Source of the DNA: Entomomonas sp945283395
Lineage (GTDB): Bacteria > Pseudomonadota > Gammaproteobacteria > Pseudomonadales > Pseudomonadaceae
Assembly: GCA_946480835.1 (NCBI GenBank)
Contig: CAMLLC010000031.1
Location: forward strand, 1 to 6,839
DNA length: 6,839 bases
Direction: 5' to 3'
Shown: positions 5,940-6,839 of the stretch, one piece after another
Numbering within the stretch: the first letter of the stretch is position 1
Layout of the letters: each line of letters opens with the position of its first letter
The notes under the pieces: model-generated
Database searches by the model: none
What the model was told of the DNA's origin: nothing
The model's input: the letters and a program-made list of their open reading frames with translations, nothing else
Translations under genes and position numbers: made by a program

Positions 5940-6780
5940 AAGCAATTTATTCATATAATCAACTATTAACTATGCTTTTGATAACTAATCTGCTAGCGCT
6001 TTGAAGGTTTAATTCCTAACAACTTTAAAAGAAAATTTAATCATTTACATGATGTGAGTACTGAATAGCTAAATTAATAAAATGATAGTAAATTACTTAC
6101 CTTTATTGAAAAGTTTGAAAGGCTTTTAGCAATAAAATTAAAAAACTATTTCTTTGGTCATCCTAACGAAGTGAAGCTGACTAATCCTTAAACTCAGATT
6201 ATCTTATAGAAGATTGCCAGGATAAATTCTAAACCTAAAATCAATCTATCAGTCTAAATGCCTTATCCAACAATAGGTATACAGAATTCTTGTTGTAATG
6301 ATAACCAAACCTAGTTAATGTTTTACAAGAAATTAGGATCAAAACCTTTTGATAGTTTACCTAGCTTCTACAAAGAACCGTAATAAATTAATAACTCTAC
6401 TGCATTTATTAAAAGTTCCTTAACATTACAGTTTTTTTTGATATTTATCTTAGTCTATCCTTTTGACTATATTTTGAAGAGTAAGCCGCTTAAAAAAAAA
6501 TTATTTAAGATATTATCTTCAATGCTGTTTGAAGTTAGCTTCATATTTAAACATTCATTTGATAGACTTTGTTAAGATTAAACACTTTTATTAAGTCATG
6601 AATAAATCAAAAATATTTGACCCTATATTATCAAAATTTTCTAACATAAGTTTAGTGCCTTTTCTTTAGCGTACCTAGCTATGATCTACCCACATTTATA
6701 ATACAGCTTTATTAAATTAACTATTTAGTTTCAACTTGAATAGGCGGTTAAATATTTTAAAAGGAGGTGTTTTCTTCTCC
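5940..6780. other. AT-rich stretch with no supportable gene
   Basis: Roughly 840 bases between the speF promoter and the IS-like end. All frames are interrupted by stops every few dozen codons, and no start plus ribosome site leads to a recognisable protein. Visible small elements are runs of eight T (6432-6439) and nine A (6492-6500), a CTTCAA/TTGAAG inverted repeat near 6518-6535, a fragment GTCATCCTAACGAAGTGAAG (6157-6176) and a weak AGGAG/CTCCT stem (6762-6766 with 6777-6781) next to the IS-like end. It may be a graveyard of decayed genes, but no ancestor can be named from the sequence. Confidence 0.55.
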
Positions 6781-6839
6781 TGTTTGTCAATTATTGTTGA
6801 AAAGTGCACCACGATTATTGTGTAAAAGTGCACCATCTA
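6781..6839. mobile_element. probable terminus of an IS21-family insertion sequence
   Basis: Two 21-base direct repeats, 6791-6811 and 6815-6835, differ at only two positions. Each carries TTATTG and ends in AAAAGTGCACCA. Their spacing is 24 bases. Tandem terminal repeats of this AAAAGTG(C/T)ACC type, bound by the IstA transposase, are a hallmark of IS21-family elements, which usually start with TG. TG at 6781 or 6785 could be the outer edge. The istA/istB genes would lie to the right of the window. A solo or decayed end left by deletion is also possible, since no transposase codons are visible here. Confidence 0.6.

Overview
The window looks like a chromosomal segment of a strongly AT-rich gammaproteobacterium. 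It carries an ornithine-use cluster entirely on the minus strand: a leader peptide (speFL), ornithine decarboxylase (speF), putrescine/ornithine antiporter (potE) and ornithine carbamoyltransferase (argF/arcB type). SpeF and PotE read as close relatives of the enterobacterial proteins, and the leader is a clear SpeFL homologue, which points to Enterobacterales, Orbales, Pasteurellales or a near relative. The AT richness, the long apparently gene-free flanks and a probable insertion-sequence end at the right edge would fit a host-associated or decaying genome. The exact lineage is inference.

Layout, left to right. 1-26 may hold the first codons of a minus-strand gene that leaves the window (weak). 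27-655 has no supportable gene. 656-710 is a long imperfect hairpin with U-rich sequence on both sides, probably a bidirectional terminator. 725-1735 is argF/arcB with its own promoter candidate at 1768-1796. A 10-bp hairpin (1842-1864) lies just after potE (1878-3209). A perfect 16-bp hairpin (3235-3272) separates potE from speF (3285-5453). 5454-5718 is a structured leader, 5719-5823 is the 34-codon speFL, and 5877-5904 is a good sigma-70-like promoter. 5940-6780 has no supportable gene. 6781-6839 carries tandem AAAAGTGCACCA-containing repeats typical of IS21-family ends.

How it works together. Ornithine taken up by PotE is decarboxylated by SpeF, consuming a proton, and the putrescine leaves in exchange for more ornithine. 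This gives acid resistance and polyamine supply. In E. coli and Salmonella, SpeFL translated in the presence of ornithine stalls the ribosome at its own stop codon and lets RNA polymerase continue into speF-potE. The same arrangement is visible here: conserved peptide, UAG stop, a hairpin just downstream and a long structured leader. The neighbouring carbamoyltransferase also acts on ornithine, either consuming it (anabolic) or producing it from citrulline (catabolic), so the locus groups the ornithine-branch enzymes. The most informative observations are the speFL gene, which ordinary gene calling tends to miss and whose last two residues differ from E. coli, and the hairpins after each structural gene.
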